DNA from: [Scytonema hofmanni] UTEX 2349 | GTDB lineage: Bacteria; Cyanobacteriota; Cyanobacteriia; Cyanobacteriales; Nostocaceae | Reading direction: 5' to 3' | DNA length: 64,000 nucleotides | Assembly: GCF_000582685.1 (NCBI RefSeq) | Contig: NZ_KK073768.1 | Location: forward strand, 2,533,130-2,597,129 | Part shown: positions 25,286 through 33,618 of the stretch, one piece after another | Layout: every line of letters starts with the position of its first letter | Position numbering within the stretch: the first letter of the stretch is position 1 | Notes under the pieces: model-generated | Told to the model about the DNA's origin: nothing | Seen by the model: only the letters and a program-made list of their open reading frames with translations | The model's database searches: none | Position numbers and translations under genes: made by a program

Positions 25286-25468
25286 CCTCCATTCCTCCTG
25301 CCACCAAACTGAGTACAGTTTTGGTGGGGGTCTCCTGGAGGTTTAGATGAATAGAAGAAAACCAACTGATACATTACTTTTAGTTCAATATTTATCCAAA
25401 AATTTCGCAAAAAAACTGAAAATCTTTCTATTGAAAATTAAATTTTTGTACTATTGACTTTATGTGAT

Positions 25469-27691
25469 ATGCCAAATCAAACCGTTTTTACAAATCAAAC
25501 GCCAAGCAACTCAAATGCTACCGACGGTGTGGAATATGAATTGGGAATGAAGTTCCGAAGTGCCAAGAATGGTCAAATTGTCGCAATTCGCTTTTGGAAA
25601 GCGGTGAGCGAGAGTGGCAGCCATGTTGGCAAAATCTGGACGGCAAACGGTGTTCTCTTAGCAAGTTGCACATATACCAACGAGACAGCCTCAGGTTGGC
25701 AAGAACAAGCTTTGAGTACACCACTAGTCATTCAAGCTAATACTACCTACGTAGTCAGCGTTAACACAGCCAACACTTATTTCGCCATAGGCTTTTATGG
25801 TTTAGCAAACTCAGTAGTCAATGGAGATTTAAGTTCAGTTGCTGACGGTCAAAATGGGTTGTATGGCAACCCGAATGGTTTCCCAACCAATTTTTTCATG
25901 ACTGCCAACTATTTCCGCGATGTTGCATTCGCAGCGGAAGTCCTCGCGAGTATTACCAAAGTCGGTGGTGATAACCAACAGGGAGCAATCGGAACTGCGC
26001 TACCCAACCCATTGGTTGTCGAAGTTAAAGATGGTTCTGGCAATCCACAAGTGGGAGTTACAGTCAACTTTACAGTTACTAATGGCGGAGGAACTGTTTC
26101 ACCTAGCAGTGTCCTAACTGATGCCAACGGTAAGGCAAGCACGGTGCTGACCTTGGGAACAACTCCTGCAACAAATAATACCGTGAGTGCAACAGCTTCC
26201 AACATTGGCACGGTTATTTTCAGTGCCTTAGCGGAACCAGTGAACCCCAATCCTATTTATCTAGAAAACAAAAAAGCGGGTACTACAAACTGGAAAATCA
26301 CCAACCAGTCTACTAGTAACGAAATTGTCGGCTATGCCACAGCAACTAGCGTCAATAAAGGCGGTTCGCTGCCAATCAAGGTTTCCCTGGCACAGGCTGG
26401 ACAATTTACAATCGATATCTACCGCTTGGGTTACTACCAAGGTAATGGAGGACGACTAATAGTTAGCAGCGGATCGCTCAGTGGAATCACCCAACCTGCC
26501 TTGACACTTACAGACTCAGCTACCAAGTTATATGAAGCTACGAACTGGTCAACTTCCTATACAGTTGCTGTCGGCAATGACTGGACGACCGGGCTGTATA
26601 TTGCCAAATTAACACAACAGTCAACAGGTAAGCAGTCACAGGTGTGGTTTGTTGTGCGGGATGACAGCAGAAACTCAGATATTGTCTTCCAAAGCAGCTT
26701 TACTACTTACTTTGCATACAATAACACTGGTGGTTACAGTACCTACGGATATAACAGTATCGGCGGGCAAAGAGGATACAAAGTTTCTAGCGATCGCCCC
26801 CTGTCAATGACCACCTTTGAATGGCATCACTACAACCTCATGACTCTTTGGGAACGCAATATGGTGCGTTGGTTGGAGTCCCAAGGTTATGACGTTTCTT
26901 ACATTACAAATATGGACTTTCAGACCAACTCGCAAATATTACAGGGGCGCAAAGTATTTTTATCGGTTGGTCATGACGAGTACTGGTCGCTAGAACAACG
27001 CAATGCTGTTGAACAAGCCCGCGATTCTGGAGTCAGCTTGGCATTTTTCTCATCCAATACAGCGTACTGGCGGGTGCGCTTTGAGAATTCAAATGGAGGA
27101 CAAACCAACCGAGTCATGGCGTGTTACAAAGATACTACTGATCCGGTTGCGCCGACAAACAAGTGGAGAAGTACCCAGAACAACCGACCGGAAAACGCAT
27201 TGCTCGGAGTTATGTACACAGGCGATCGCAATGACCTATATTACACTTGGGGCGATCCGAACGGCAGCACCAATAGTTACAGTGGCTACGATTTTGTAAT
27301 TGCCAATAGTTCAGACTCCTACTTTGCCAACACCAATCTCACCAACGGTAGCAAATTGACTCAGCTGATCGGCTTTGAGTGGGATTCGATTGTCAACAAT
27401 GGTGCGAGTCCAAATGGTTTGGTGATTCTGGCTCAGTCGCCAGTTAGCCCAACTACTTTGGATGAGGATCTGCCCCCTGGTACTAATACACAAGTATCTC
27501 ATGCAGTCCGCTACACGGTTGGTAATGCCAAAGTATTTTCCACCGGCTCCAATCAGTGGATGTGGGGATTAGATAGCGATCGCGTCACCACACCCAAAGA
27601 AGATAACCGCGCCAAACAAATTGCCGTCAACGTCTTTGCAGATATGGGAGCTAAACCTCAGACTCCAGGAGCAGGGATAATTGTCCCTTAA
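25469..27691 (+). CDS. DUF4082 / Ig-like / N,N-dimethylformamidase-beta-like protein
   Basis: A protein of about 740 residues with three parts. A DUF4082 domain (about 5-155) has FRSAKNGQIVAIRFWK and AFAAEVL. A bacterial Ig-like domain (about 160-260) has VGGDNQQG...PLVVEVKDGSG. The large C-terminal region resembles the DMF-amidase beta-subunit family (GYYQGNGGRL, SFTTYFAYNNTGGYS, WLESQGYDVSYITNMD, SVGHDEYWS). Such proteins are usually exported, yet no signal peptide precedes DUF4082 here. ATG 25469 is more plausible than TTG 25454. The IscB element ends about 120 bases upstream and may have removed the original start. Its substrate is unknown. Confidence 0.75.
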   Translation: MPNQTVFTNQTPSNSNATDGVEYELGMKFRSAKNGQIVAIRFWKAVSESGSHVGKIWTANGVLLASCTYTNETASGWQEQALSTPLVIQANTTYVVSVNTANTYFAIGFYGLANSVVNGDLSSVADGQNGLYGNPNGFPTNFFMTANYFRDVAFAAEVLASITKVGGDNQQGAIGTALPNPLVVEVKDGSGNPQVGVTVNFTVTNGGGTVSPSSVLTDANGKASTVLTLGTTPATNNTVSATASNIGTVIFSALAEPVNPNPIYLENKKAGTTNWKITNQSTSNEIVGYATATSVNKGGSLPIKVSLAQAGQFTIDIYRLGYYQGNGGRLIVSSGSLSGITQPALTLTDSATKLYEATNWSTSYTVAVGNDWTTGLYIAKLTQQSTGKQSQVWFVVRDDSRNSDIVFQSSFTTYFAYNNTGGYSTYGYNSIGGQRGYKVSSDRPLSMTTFEWHHYNLMTLWERNMVRWLESQGYDVSYITNMDFQTNSQILQGRKVFLSVGHDEYWSLEQRNAVEQARDSGVSLAFFSSNTAYWRVRFENSNGGQTNRVMACYKDTTDPVAPTNKWRSTQNNRPENALLGVMYTGDRNDLYYTWGDPNGSTNSYSGYDFVIANSSDSYFANTNLTNGSKLTQLIGFEWDSIVNNGASPNGLVILAQSPVSPTTLDEDLPPGTNTQVSHAVRYTVGNAKVFSTGSNQWMWGLDSDRVTTPKEDNRAKQIAVNVFADMGAKPQTPGAGIIVP

Positions 27692-27716
27692 GAATATGAC
27701 ACCTATAGCAATCCGG

Positions 27717-27824
27717 TTTGATTTTTGAAAAGATACCAGAAGCGCTAACGATAGCAGACCCTATTGGGGAAGGAAAATCCACACCCCAATCAGCCGAACC
27801 CTACGTATCTTTTGAAAAATCAAA
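27717..27824. repeat. Inverted-repeat element with 20-bp arms
   Basis: TTTGATTTTTGAAAAGATAC (27717-27736) pairs with GTATCTTTTGAAAAATCAAA (27805-27824) with one mismatch. A nested inner pair CTATTGGGG/CCCCAATCAG follows. It is a non-coding MITE-like hairpin after the DUF4082 gene. Just downstream (27845-27925) lies a second, simple-sequence inverted repeat of AGGGGTAAAGGG type. Confidence 0.8.
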
Positions 27825-27961
27825 TATGAGTCCTATAAATTGACCAAGAGGGGTAAAGGGGGAAAAGTACCGAAAAATTTCTTTCCTTCCCCCCTTCCCC
27901 TTTACCCTTTACCCCTCTTCCTTCATGCAAATTAGTGCTACAGCACAGGAGTGGATAGAAA

Positions 27962-28945
27962 ATGAATTTAAGAATCAGACGACGAAGATTTGGGCAGATA
28001 GCGATCGCCAGTGCTGCCTTCAGTGCGATCGCCAACTTCGCAGGTAAGACCGTTGCACAGCAAGCAGAATCAACTATTTATGGGGTGAGTTTTCCCAGTA
28101 GCGCTGACATTATCAACATCGGCATTAATAAGATCACAGAACTCATTGATGTCAACATTACACCAGCACTAACCCTAATTAGTTCCGACTTAGTGAGCGG
28201 TAAAGATGTGCTAACTCAACTTCCGGGTATAAGTGTTAATAACCGGGATACGCTTGTTGAGACTGCGAATAAAGCCTTATATACCGAGCCTAGCGAGCGT
28301 TTAACTGCTCTCACTCCCTTAGCCGGTGGTTCATTCGTTATTGTCTCTGTTGCATCCACAAGGACAGGTAATTTTAATCGCATCATACTTATTGATAGGA
28401 ACTCTGCTAGACCTCAAAGAGCTCTAAGAGTATCAGGATTCAGAAGAATAAATGGCACCCTTGAAAGTCTAGTAGCAATCAAAGAAAACAGCTTTATCGG
28501 TGTAGTTAGCCTCAATGAAGGCACTCCGCCTTTTGATTTGGTAAATTTTGACTTCAACTCCGCCAAATTAAATTCTAGTAACGATCTACCTTTACTGCCA
28601 GGAAACCTGCGACTCAGTAACCTTACCCTAAGTCCAGATGGTACAATTTATGCAACCGCTCTCAGTTCGCAAGGCTCCACAACTCTCGTACAGTTGGACT
28701 TAGAAAATAAGGCGATCGTTAGTGGTAGAGGAAAAATTATCACACTGTTGGAATTGAAATATAACAATAAACCTTTGGAAAATGATTTACTCAGCCTAGC
28801 GGTTGCTAAATCCGGTCAAGTATTTGCCCTTGCTAACCCCACCTTTGAGAAAATCAATTCTCTATTTAGTGTCGATTTGAAAAGTGGAGAAATGAAACTG
28901 CTGAGAAAATTCCCAGCTGATAAGATCGCCTTTGCTCGTGCATAA
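27962..28945 (+). CDS. Exported protein with twin-arginine-like signal, unknown function
   Basis: A 327-residue protein that I cannot name. The N-terminus RRRRFGQIAIASAAFSAIA followed by VAQQ resembles a Tat signal peptide. The rest is beta-strand-rich, with repeated blade-like pieces (PLAGGSFVIVSVAS, LTLSPDGTIYATALS, LSLAVAKSGQVFALANP) that suggest a propeller fold. No catalytic motif is visible. It follows the DMF-amidase-like gene after a repeat-rich gap of 270 bp and precedes the GT2 gene; its link to polysaccharide synthesis is unproven. Confidence 0.7.
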   Translation: MNLRIRRRRFGQIAIASAAFSAIANFAGKTVAQQAESTIYGVSFPSSADIINIGINKITELIDVNITPALTLISSDLVSGKDVLTQLPGISVNNRDTLVETANKALYTEPSERLTALTPLAGGSFVIVSVASTRTGNFNRIILIDRNSARPQRALRVSGFRRINGTLESLVAIKENSFIGVVSLNEGTPPFDLVNFDFNSAKLNSSNDLPLLPGNLRLSNLTLSPDGTIYATALSSQGSTTLVQLDLENKAIVSGRGKIITLLELKYNNKPLENDLLSLAVAKSGQVFALANPTFEKINSLFSVDLKSGEMKLLRKFPADKIAFARA

Positions 28946-28974
28946 GTAAGTGGGCAAAATTAAACGTAAAATAT

Positions 28975-29004
28975 CGTAGTGAGCGGTAAACCGCTCAAAT
29001 CTTT
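28975..29004. repeat. Dispersed palindrome GTAGTGAGCGGTAAACCGCTC (copy 1)
   Basis: A short hairpin (GAGCGG/CCGCTC) with flank CAAATCTT. A near-identical copy lies at 58483-58511. It is followed by AGCAATCCTAT...GTGAAA, which also recurs near 61259. These are dispersed intergenic repeats. Confidence 0.75.
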
Positions 29005-29041
29005 AGCAATCCTATTTCATTTGTGAAAATTGACCTTTTTC

Positions 29042-29083
29042 AGATCCCCGACTTCTTAGAGAAGTCGGGGATCTTGGTTTTTG
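29042..29083 (+). terminator. Strong hairpin with T-rich tail, probable terminator
   Basis: AGATCCCCGACTTC and GAAGTCGGGGATCT form a 14-base perfect stem with a 5-base loop, followed by TTGGTTTTT. It lies about 100 bases after the stop at 28945 and just before the next operon. The stem is also a common cyanobacterial intergenic repeat. Confidence 0.65.
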
Positions 29084-29138
29084 AAAATGCTAAACGTTCG
29101 CTATATTTGACCGCAACTTGCTATTAGGAGGCAAAAAT

Positions 29139-29939
29139 ATGTATTCACAACCTTTAGAGTTGGAAAAAACCGAAAATAGGCAATCGATAAGCATTATAGT
29201 TCCCTGCTTTAATGAGTCTGAAGGAATTGAGTCCTTAAAGAAAAAACTAATGCCAGTATTAACAAAGCTGCGCTTAGTTAGGGCAGTCGAACTTATTTTA
29301 GTTGACGATGGTAGTACAGACGATACTTTTTTAAAGTTAGAGCAATATTTTGGACAAATTGCTCAAATAATCCGCCATCCAAAAAACAAAGGTCTCTCCG
29401 CAGCCATACAAACAGGATTAATGTACTCTGTAAATAATATTGTTTGCACAATCGATAGTGATTGCACTTACGATCCCCAACAGTTAATTGAAGTTCTAGA
29501 TTTGATGCGCGCTGATGTTGATATTGTCACGGCATCTCCATACCATCCCAAAGGTCATGTAAAAAATGTTCCGGCTTGGCGTTTGTTCCTCAGTAAAGGT
29601 TTGTCACCACTTTACAGACTTGTATTGCCACAAAAGCTCTATACCTATACAAGTATGTTTAGAGCGTATCGTCGTGAAGTTCTGGAGACAATACCAATTA
29701 CTTATCCAGGATTTCTGGGTCTTGTAGAGATTTTAGCTGAAGCGATGTTGCGCGGATATAAGGTTGTCGAGTATCCAGCCGAGTTAAGCAGTCGGATGTT
29801 TGGACAGTCGAAGTTACGCGTAGCTAGAGTTATTTGGAGTCACTTAAAGTATATTAGTCAGCTGATCGTCCGGCAAATGTTTCAAGAGAAAAAACCCAAA
29901 GTTAGGCAATATTACAACTATACTAAAAATGACTTATGA
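29139..29939 (+). CDS. Glycosyltransferase family 2
   Basis: A GT-A-fold transferase. The opening ISIIVPCFNESEGIE, the VDDGSTDDT nucleotide motif and the metal motif IDSDCTYDP are typical of family 2, closest in style to polyprenyl-phosphate or polysaccharide GT2 enzymes. No C-terminal membrane helices of DPM type are visible. ATG 29139 is supported by AGGAGG at 29126-29131; an in-frame TTG lies upstream at 29118. Its stop overlaps the next start by 4 bases, so it is coupled to the epimerase gene. Sugar and acceptor are unknown. Confidence 0.85.
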   Translation: MYSQPLELEKTENRQSISIIVPCFNESEGIESLKKKLMPVLTKLRLVRAVELILVDDGSTDDTFLKLEQYFGQIAQIIRHPKNKGLSAAIQTGLMYSVNNIVCTIDSDCTYDPQQLIEVLDLMRADVDIVTASPYHPKGHVKNVPAWRLFLSKGLSPLYRLVLPQKLYTYTSMFRAYRREVLETIPITYPGFLGLVEILAEAMLRGYKVVEYPAELSSRMFGQSKLRVARVIWSHLKYISQLIVRQMFQEKKPKVRQYYNYTKNDL

Positions 29940-30994
29940 AAATCGTTACTATATTGGGTGCTAGACCACAATTTATTAAAGCATCTGTAGTCAGTTCTGC
30001 TTTTAAACGTGCTGGAATAAATGAAATTATTATTCATACAGGACAGCACTTTGATTCGTTAATGTCCGATATATTTTTTCAAGATTTAGACTTGCCTCAG
30101 CCCCAATATCACTTAAATATTCATAGCTTGAATCATGGGGCAATGACAGGTAGAATGATGGAGAAAATAGAGGAATTGCTCGACGATAAACCTGATTGGA
30201 TGTGCGTTTACGGAGATACAAATTCAACATTAGCAGGTGCTTTGGTTGCTGCAAAACTGCATATACCAATAGCGCATATAGAAGCTGGACTGCGAAGCTT
30301 TAATCGGCAAATGCCTGAAGAAGTTAATCGGGTTGTAACCGATCATCTTGCACAACTTCTTTTTGCTCCGACAAATCTGGCAGTTCAATGTCTGGAAAAC
30401 GAAGGGATTTCTCAAGGAGTCCACTTAGTTGGAGACGTAATGATGGATGCTATTTTGCAGTATCAGGCTAAAGCAAAACAAACATCTGATATTCTCGCAA
30501 GGCATCAGTTGAGCCTGAATGAATTTTACCTTGCTACTGTTCACCGACCCAGCAACACAGACGATCGCAACCGTCTGAGTTATATCCTCGACAGTTTCAC
30601 GAAACTGGATCTTCCGGTTGTTTTTCCCATCCATCCTCGAACCCAGGCTCAAATTTCCAAGATGGAATTGAGTCATTATCTAGCTACTGACTCAATTGTA
30701 GCGATCCCACCAGTTAGTTATCTTGATATGCTAGCACTCTTAAGTGCCTGCCGTTGTATAATTACCGATTCTGGAGGTATACAAAAAGAGGCTTATATTT
30801 TTGGACGTCCCTGCTTTACCCTGCGAAATGAAACTGAGTGGAAAGAGACTGTAGATATCGGCTGGAATCAACTGGTACAACCGGAAACTTTAAGTGAATC
30901 AATTGCCAACTTCACGCGACCATCTGAATGCCCTAAACTTTATGGAAATGGCGATGCAGCAACCCAAATTACTAAAATACTACTTAGCTTATAA
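29936..30994 (+). CDS. wbpI: UDP-GlcNAc 2-epimerase family (WbpI-like)
   Basis: A non-hydrolysing C2 epimerase of GT-B-like fold. Recognisable motifs are TILGARPQFIKA, THTGQHFDS-type (HTGQHFDSLMSD), YGDTNSTLAG, HIEAGLRSFNR, PEEVNRVVTDH and TDSGGIQKEA. The family includes WecB and WbpI. WbpI acts on UDP-GlcNAc3NAcA to give UDP-ManNAc3NAcA, and genes for all preceding steps lie at 14196-18304, so WbpI is the better guess. It starts in an ATGA overlap with the GT2 gene. It lies in the segment bracketed by the IscB copies, 12 kb from the rest of its pathway. Confidence 0.87.
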   Translation: MKIVTILGARPQFIKASVVSSAFKRAGINEIIIHTGQHFDSLMSDIFFQDLDLPQPQYHLNIHSLNHGAMTGRMMEKIEELLDDKPDWMCVYGDTNSTLAGALVAAKLHIPIAHIEAGLRSFNRQMPEEVNRVVTDHLAQLLFAPTNLAVQCLENEGISQGVHLVGDVMMDAILQYQAKAKQTSDILARHQLSLNEFYLATVHRPSNTDDRNRLSYILDSFTKLDLPVVFPIHPRTQAQISKMELSHYLATDSIVAIPPVSYLDMLALLSACRCIITDSGGIQKEAYIFGRPCFTLRNETEWKETVDIGWNQLVQPETLSESIANFTRPSECPKLYGNGDAATQITKILLSL

Positions 30995-31078
30995 TTATTG
31001 CTAAATAAGCATATATGGTATTTTTGCACAGGTGAGCAGACAAGGGCGTTAGTGTAATTTCAGACAAGGATAGAGAGC

Positions 31079-32362
31079 GTGTCAGATACTGTAATTCGGG
31101 TTGAAAACCTAAGCAAAAAATATACTATTGGTCATCAACAGCAAGAGAAACATTCAACTTTAAGAGATGCTTTGGTTTATAAAGCTAAATCTCTCGGTGA
31201 CAAACTACTGAATTTTTCTACATATAAACACCCCTCACCAACATCTGAAGATTTTTGGGCACTCAAAGATATTTCTTTTGAAATCAAGCAAGGCGATCGC
31301 GTTGGTATTATTGGTCGTAATGGTGCAGGCAAATCAACTTTATTAAAAATATTGAGCCGTATTACCGAACCAACCACTGGAAGAATTTCCATTTCTGGAC
31401 GAGTAGCCAGTCTGTTGGAAGTAGGAACAGGTTTTCATGGGGAATTAACTGGACGGGAAAATATTTTTCTCAACGGTGCTATTTTGGGCATGGGCAAAGC
31501 TGAGATAGTCAAGAAGTTTGATGAAATTGTCGCTTTTGCAGAAGTAGAGAAGTTTTTAGATACACCAGTTAAACGCTATTCCTCTGGAATGTACGTGCGT
31601 CTTGCCTTTGCAGTCGCTGCTCATCTAGAACCAGAAATTTTAATTGTAGATGAAGTACTGGCAGTGGGAGATATCCGCTTTCAGCAAAAGTGCCTGGGGA
31701 AAATGGAAGAGGTTGGTAAAGAAGGACGTACAGTTTTGTTTGTCAGTCACAACATGAGTACGGTGAGCTACTTATGCACTCGCGGTATTTTGTTGGAATC
31801 TGGCACTTTATACATAGATAGTGACGCGGAAGAAGCGATCAGGGTTTATCTGGATAAATCTTATAACGTTGCTCAATTGCCTTTAATTGAAAGAAAAGAT
31901 CGTAGTGGCTCTGGAAATATAAAATCTGCTAGTTTTAGAGTGTTAAATCAGGAAGGTAGAGAAGAAAATACCTTACAATCAGGGAAAGATTATTACTTTG
32001 AAATAGGTTATTTAAATTATACAAAAGAACGTATCAATAATGTTGTAGTCAGCCTGGATTTCTTTGATGAAAAAGGTATTCGAGTTCTCTTACTAAGAAG
32101 TAATTTTACAAATAGTAATCTAACTATAGACCCAGAAAAAGGATATATTATTTGCGGAATCAACAACTTACCTTTAGTTAACAGCTTTTATCGAGTGTCA
32201 ATATATTTATCACATGCAGATCAAGAATTACTGGATTGGATTGAAGATGCAGCATCTGTAACTGTAGAGGGAGGTGATTTTTTTGGTACAGGTAATCCTG
32301 GTCTTCCCAATCACTGCAAAATTTTAACTAAGGCTCAGTGGTCTACTGAGATATCTTTTTAA
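31079..32362 (+). CDS. wzt: Polysaccharide ABC exporter ATPase (Wzt-like) with C-terminal glycan-binding domain
   Basis: An ATPase that powers polysaccharide export with a Wzm permease. The nucleotide-binding domain has Walker A GRNGAGKST near residue 80, signature YSSGMYVRLAFA near 166, Walker B ILIVDEVLAVGD and the H-loop VSHN. Residues 270-425 form a beta-sandwich Wzt C-terminal domain, which in known systems recognises the polymer end group. The GTG start at 31079 is weakly supported by AAGGATAGAGAG. The likely permease partner is 17 kb upstream at 13141; no permease gene is adjacent. Confidence 0.9.
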   Translation: MSDTVIRVENLSKKYTIGHQQQEKHSTLRDALVYKAKSLGDKLLNFSTYKHPSPTSEDFWALKDISFEIKQGDRVGIIGRNGAGKSTLLKILSRITEPTTGRISISGRVASLLEVGTGFHGELTGRENIFLNGAILGMGKAEIVKKFDEIVAFAEVEKFLDTPVKRYSSGMYVRLAFAVAAHLEPEILIVDEVLAVGDIRFQQKCLGKMEEVGKEGRTVLFVSHNMSTVSYLCTRGILLESGTLYIDSDAEEAIRVYLDKSYNVAQLPLIERKDRSGSGNIKSASFRVLNQEGREENTLQSGKDYYFEIGYLNYTKERINNVVVSLDFFDEKGIRVLLLRSNFTNSNLTIDPEKGYIICGINNLPLVNSFYRVSIYLSHADQELLDWIEDAASVTVEGGDFFGTGNPGLPNHCKILTKAQWSTEISF

Positions 32363-32395
32363 TCTCTTCTTAGCAAGCTTGAGACGCTAATTATA

Positions 32396-33403
32396 ATGAG
32401 CGAACAACATCCTTATCGGGCTACGATTCCACCAGTTCCAGAAGGAACACCAAGTCCTCTTTGGTCTGTAATGATTCCTACCTATAATTGTGCCAAATAT
32501 TTGCGCGAAACCTTGAAGAGTGTGTTAGCTCAAGATCCTGGTTTTGAAGTGATGCAAATTGAGGTAATTGACGATTGTTCTACCAAAGACGATCCCCAAG
32601 CAGTCGTTGAAGAACTCGGTCAGGGACGTGTTGGATTTTATCGGCAACCATATAATGTCGGTCATACGAAAAATTTTGAAACTTGCTTAAAGCGATCGCG
32701 GGGTAAGTTAATTCATCAGTTGCATGGTGATGATTGTGTGCAAGATGGCTTTTATCGCAAAATGCAACCAGCTTTTGAGGATAACCCCGACATTGGTGCT
32801 GCCTTTTGCCGCCACAGGATCATGGACGAGTATGGCTCTTGGCAAACTATTTCCCAATTAGAACAGCCTGAAAGTGGAGTTTTGACTAATTTTTTGGAGC
32901 GCATTGCAAGCTTTCAACACATTCAAACCCCATCAATTGTAGTGCGACGAAAAGTATATGAAGTCCTTGGAGGGTTTGACAGTCGATTATCTTGGACTGA
33001 GGATTGGGAAATGTGGGTAAGGATTGCTGCCAACTTTCCAATTTGGTATGAAATTGAGCCATTAGCAATTTATCGAAAACATTCAGCATCTAACACTGGA
33101 CGTAATATGTGTACTGCTGAAAATCTTAGAGATGCACGTAGAGCTATAAATATTTTTCAATCATATCTTCCCACTTCAAAAGCTAGCCAAGTAGCCAACA
33201 AAGCTAGAGAAAATTGGGCGCTTTACACTCTTCAGTTTGTCGTTCCCCAATACTTAACTGAAGGCAACACATCAGCCGCAACTGCTCAAATTCGAGAAGC
33301 CTTGAAGTGTAACTATTCATTCAAAGTAATCATGTTACTTTTTCGCCTATTCAAATTTACTGGAAAGCGATGGGTTTTGAAAAATGTACGCCTAACCATG
33401 TAG
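32396..33403 (+). CDS. Glycosyltransferase family 2
   Basis: A GT-A transferase with WSVMIPTYNCAKYLRETLKS, the acidic motif VIDDCSTKDDP, and LHGDDCVQDGFY as the DxD-like metal site. TEDWEMWVRIAANFP follows, typical of rhamnosyl- or galactosyl-type GT2 enzymes of polysaccharide loci. It has no membrane segment. ATG 32396 follows the Wzt-like stop by about 30 bases, so the genes are probably co-transcribed. Confidence 0.87.
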   Translation: MSEQHPYRATIPPVPEGTPSPLWSVMIPTYNCAKYLRETLKSVLAQDPGFEVMQIEVIDDCSTKDDPQAVVEELGQGRVGFYRQPYNVGHTKNFETCLKRSRGKLIHQLHGDDCVQDGFYRKMQPAFEDNPDIGAAFCRHRIMDEYGSWQTISQLEQPESGVLTNFLERIASFQHIQTPSIVVRRKVYEVLGGFDSRLSWTEDWEMWVRIAANFPIWYEIEPLAIYRKHSASNTGRNMCTAENLRDARRAINIFQSYLPTSKASQVANKARENWALYTLQFVVPQYLTEGNTSAATAQIREALKCNYSFKVIMLLFRLFKFTGKRWVLKNVRLTM

Positions 33404-33535
33404 ATTAAACCTCATCTACTTTGAGAACTGTAGTTTTTCTCAAATATTTTGAGATTTCTTCCTTAGGTCACAATGACGCAACATACAGCAGATTTGAGGT
33501 AAATGAAGTACATATATAAAACCCCTCTCCTTTTA

Positions 33536-33558
33536 GAGACGTAGCAGTGCTACGTCTC
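33536..33558. terminator. Hairpin GAGACGTAGCA/TGCTACGTCTC
   Basis: A perfect 11-base stem with a 1-base loop followed by TTGT. A close variant occurs near 53213-53233. It is a dispersed palindrome that may also slow transcription after the upstream GT2 gene. Confidence 0.5.
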
Positions 33559-33618
33559 TTGTATTCGATGAAAGCGGAGTCTGCTTTCATAATCAAAAAC
33601 AATCATTTGAAGGTAATT

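Larger units (their letters stand above)
23677..25351 (+). mobile_element. IscB element, copy 1 (left end, omega-RNA, iscB, right end)
   Basis: Boundaries come from comparing the two copies. Shared sequence starts at AGTAAACTACCC (23677) and ends at GGAGGTTTAGATGAA (about 25351). The left end has a hairpin at 23686-23720 (CCCACCACC/TGGTGGGGG over AATTGCT/AGCAAT). The right end has another at 25301-25327 (CCACCAAACTG/CAGTTTTGGTGG). Subterminal hairpins of this kind are what the Y1 transposase TnpA recognises in IS200/IS605 elements. No tnpA is present, so movement would need TnpA in trans. Flanks lack target duplication, as expected for this class. Confidence 0.85.
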
